6,898 nucleotides of DNA from Bacillota bacterium (GTDB lineage Bacteria; Bacillota; Sulfobacillia; Sulfobacillales; Sulfobacillaceae): positions 1-6,898 of the forward strand of contig JAMDDZ010000137.1 in the NCBI GenBank assembly GCA_023488565.1, given 5' to 3'. A model generated the notes under the pieces. It worked only from the letters and a program-made list of their open reading frames with translations, was not told the DNA's origin and did no database searches. Numbering within the stretch: the stretch's first letter is position 1; every line of letters starts with the position of its first letter. The translations under genes were made by a program, and so were the position numbers. Below, one piece after another: positions 6,010 to 6,898 of this stretch.

Positions 6010-6898
6010 TTATACTTTGGTGTATGCGGAAATAACACGATCCATTTCTGCATCCCATTCGGCATCAAGGAGGCGTTGATCTGGGTGTGCTTCAAACCAT
6101 TGTAGGGTGCGACGAATTCCTTCGGCAAATGAGACCGTTGCACGGTATCCCGGCACCCATCGTTTGATTTTGGTATTATCGAATACTACACTATGTACCT
6201 TATCACCTAGCAATCCACCAGCTCGCGTTGGAATTACTTCCGCAATAAAATCAGAAGCGATATGCATCAAATGTGGTTGGATGCCAGCCGCATGGCCTAT
6301 CATTTGATGAATTTGGTTCCATGTCAGCACCTCGTCCGAAGTAATGTGGAACGCATGGCCGAAGGAGGATGGCTGTCCTAGCAAACCCAAAAACGCCAGC
6401 GCAAAATCTGTGTTATGTGTCACCGTCCAGAGTGACGAGCCGTCTCCGTGGACAATAATTGGCTTTTTGCGCCGCATTCGGTCTATTATTGACCAGGGTA
6501 GTTTGTGGCTATTCAGGGACGCTGGGATCGTCGCATCTCCGTACGTATGTGATGGCCGCACGATGGTAACGGGGAATCCAGTGTTGCGATACCGATCCAT
6601 CAATAATTGTTCTGCCTCGATTTTTTGACGCGCATACCGCCAATATGGGTTCTTCAGCGGGGTCGATTCTGTAACGAGATAATGTCCGATGGGCTTTTGG
6701 TAGACCGATGCACTACTAATAAAAATATACTGATCTGTGTAATTCTCAAAAGCATCAATGTCATTTTGTACCTGATCGGGAGTAAAGGCGACCCAGTTCA
6801 CCACCACATCAAAATGATGCTGGCGCAATATAGCGCGAGATTCTGGATTGTGAATATCACCCACAATGACTCTGACCCCCTTGGGGACCAGAGCTGAA
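6010..6898 (-). CDS. NAD-dependent epimerase/dehydratase (extended or atypical SDR), N-terminus outside the window
   Basis: The frame is open from the window edge to a TAA at 6010, giving 295 visible residues. A GTG at 6864 is not the start: the same frame continues upstream as SALVPKGVRVIVGDIHN, which fits the family pattern in which strand 3 ends in GD, while the first strand and the GxxGxxG NAD motif must lie beyond 6898. The catalytic elements are visible: ISSASVY (Ser of the triad) and Y-A-R-Q-K, the YxxxK pair, with Tyr at 6634-6636 and Lys at 6622-6624. After these come TIVRPSHTYGD and a substrate-binding C-terminal half. Members epimerise, dehydrate or reduce nucleotide sugars or related sugars in the cytoplasm. 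The gene is separated from the ROK-led operon by about 375 bases and a promoter, so it may be an independent unit, though the sugar theme is shared. The exact reaction cannot be assigned. Confidence 0.88.
   Translation of the reverse strand, partial: SALVPKGVRVIVGDIHNPESRAILRQHHFDVVVNWVAFTPDQVQNDIDAFENYTDQYIFISSASVYQKPIGHYLVTESTPLKNPYWRYARQKIEAEQLLMDRYRNTGFPVTIVRPSHTYGDATIPASLNSHKLPWSIIDRMRRKKPIIVHGDGSSLWTVTHNTDFALAFLGLLGQPSSFGHAFHITSDEVLTWNQIHQMIGHAAGIQPHLMHIASDFIAEVIPTRAGGLLGDKVHSVVFDNTKIKRWVPGYRATVSFAEGIRRTLQWFEAHPDQRLLDAEWDAEMDRVISAYTKV

Overview
The window looks like a bacterial carbohydrate-catabolism locus. All recognisable genes lie on the minus strand. Six of them appear to form one tightly packed operon, read from about 5660 down past base 1. 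Strong AGGAGG- or AAAGGGG-type ribosome binding sites, GTG starts, moderate base composition and a ROK repressor carrying a winged-helix domain all fit a Bacillota-like host, possibly a thermophilic or acidophilic environmental lineage. That placement is an inference from style only; there is no rRNA or other phylogenetic marker here.

Layout in the direction of transcription (right to left). At 6898-6010 is an extended-SDR NAD-dependent epimerase/dehydratase whose N-terminus lies beyond the window. A gap of about 375 bases follows (6009-5634). It holds a perfect 11-bp inverted repeat, a possible decayed gene scrap and a sigma-A-type promoter with a small palindrome. Next come a ROK repressor (5633-4545), a predicted five-bladed beta-propeller protein of the GH43/GH32/GH130 type (4534-3545), a Gfo/Idh/MocA dehydrogenase (3548-2565, 4-base overlap with the previous gene), a sugar phosphate isomerase/epimerase TIM barrel (2534-1739) that is broken by an apparent out-of-frame internal deletion, an aldo/keto reductase (1719-805), and a sulfatase-fold enzyme of the alkaline phosphatase superfamily (786-1) whose C-terminus lies beyond the window.

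The operon reads as a sugar-responsive regulator driving a small set of sugar-modifying enzymes: a possible glycan-acting propeller protein, two NAD(P)-dependent redox enzymes, an isomerase/lyase-type TIM barrel and a hydrolase of sulfate or phosphate esters. A Gfo/Idh/MocA dehydrogenase next to a TIM-barrel isomerase recalls the oxidise-then-eliminate strategy known from 3-keto-glycoside and C-glycoside breakdown, and also inositol catabolism (IolG/IolE/IolI/IolS-like folds). The substrate cannot be read from the sequence. No transporter is visible.

The points most worth a second look are the sulfatase-fold enzyme with threonine where the formylglycine precursor (Cys/Ser) normally sits, the split isomerase that still carries all its expected metal ligands across two frames, the ROK protein with Asn in place of the usual catalytic Asp, and the unassigned propeller protein.
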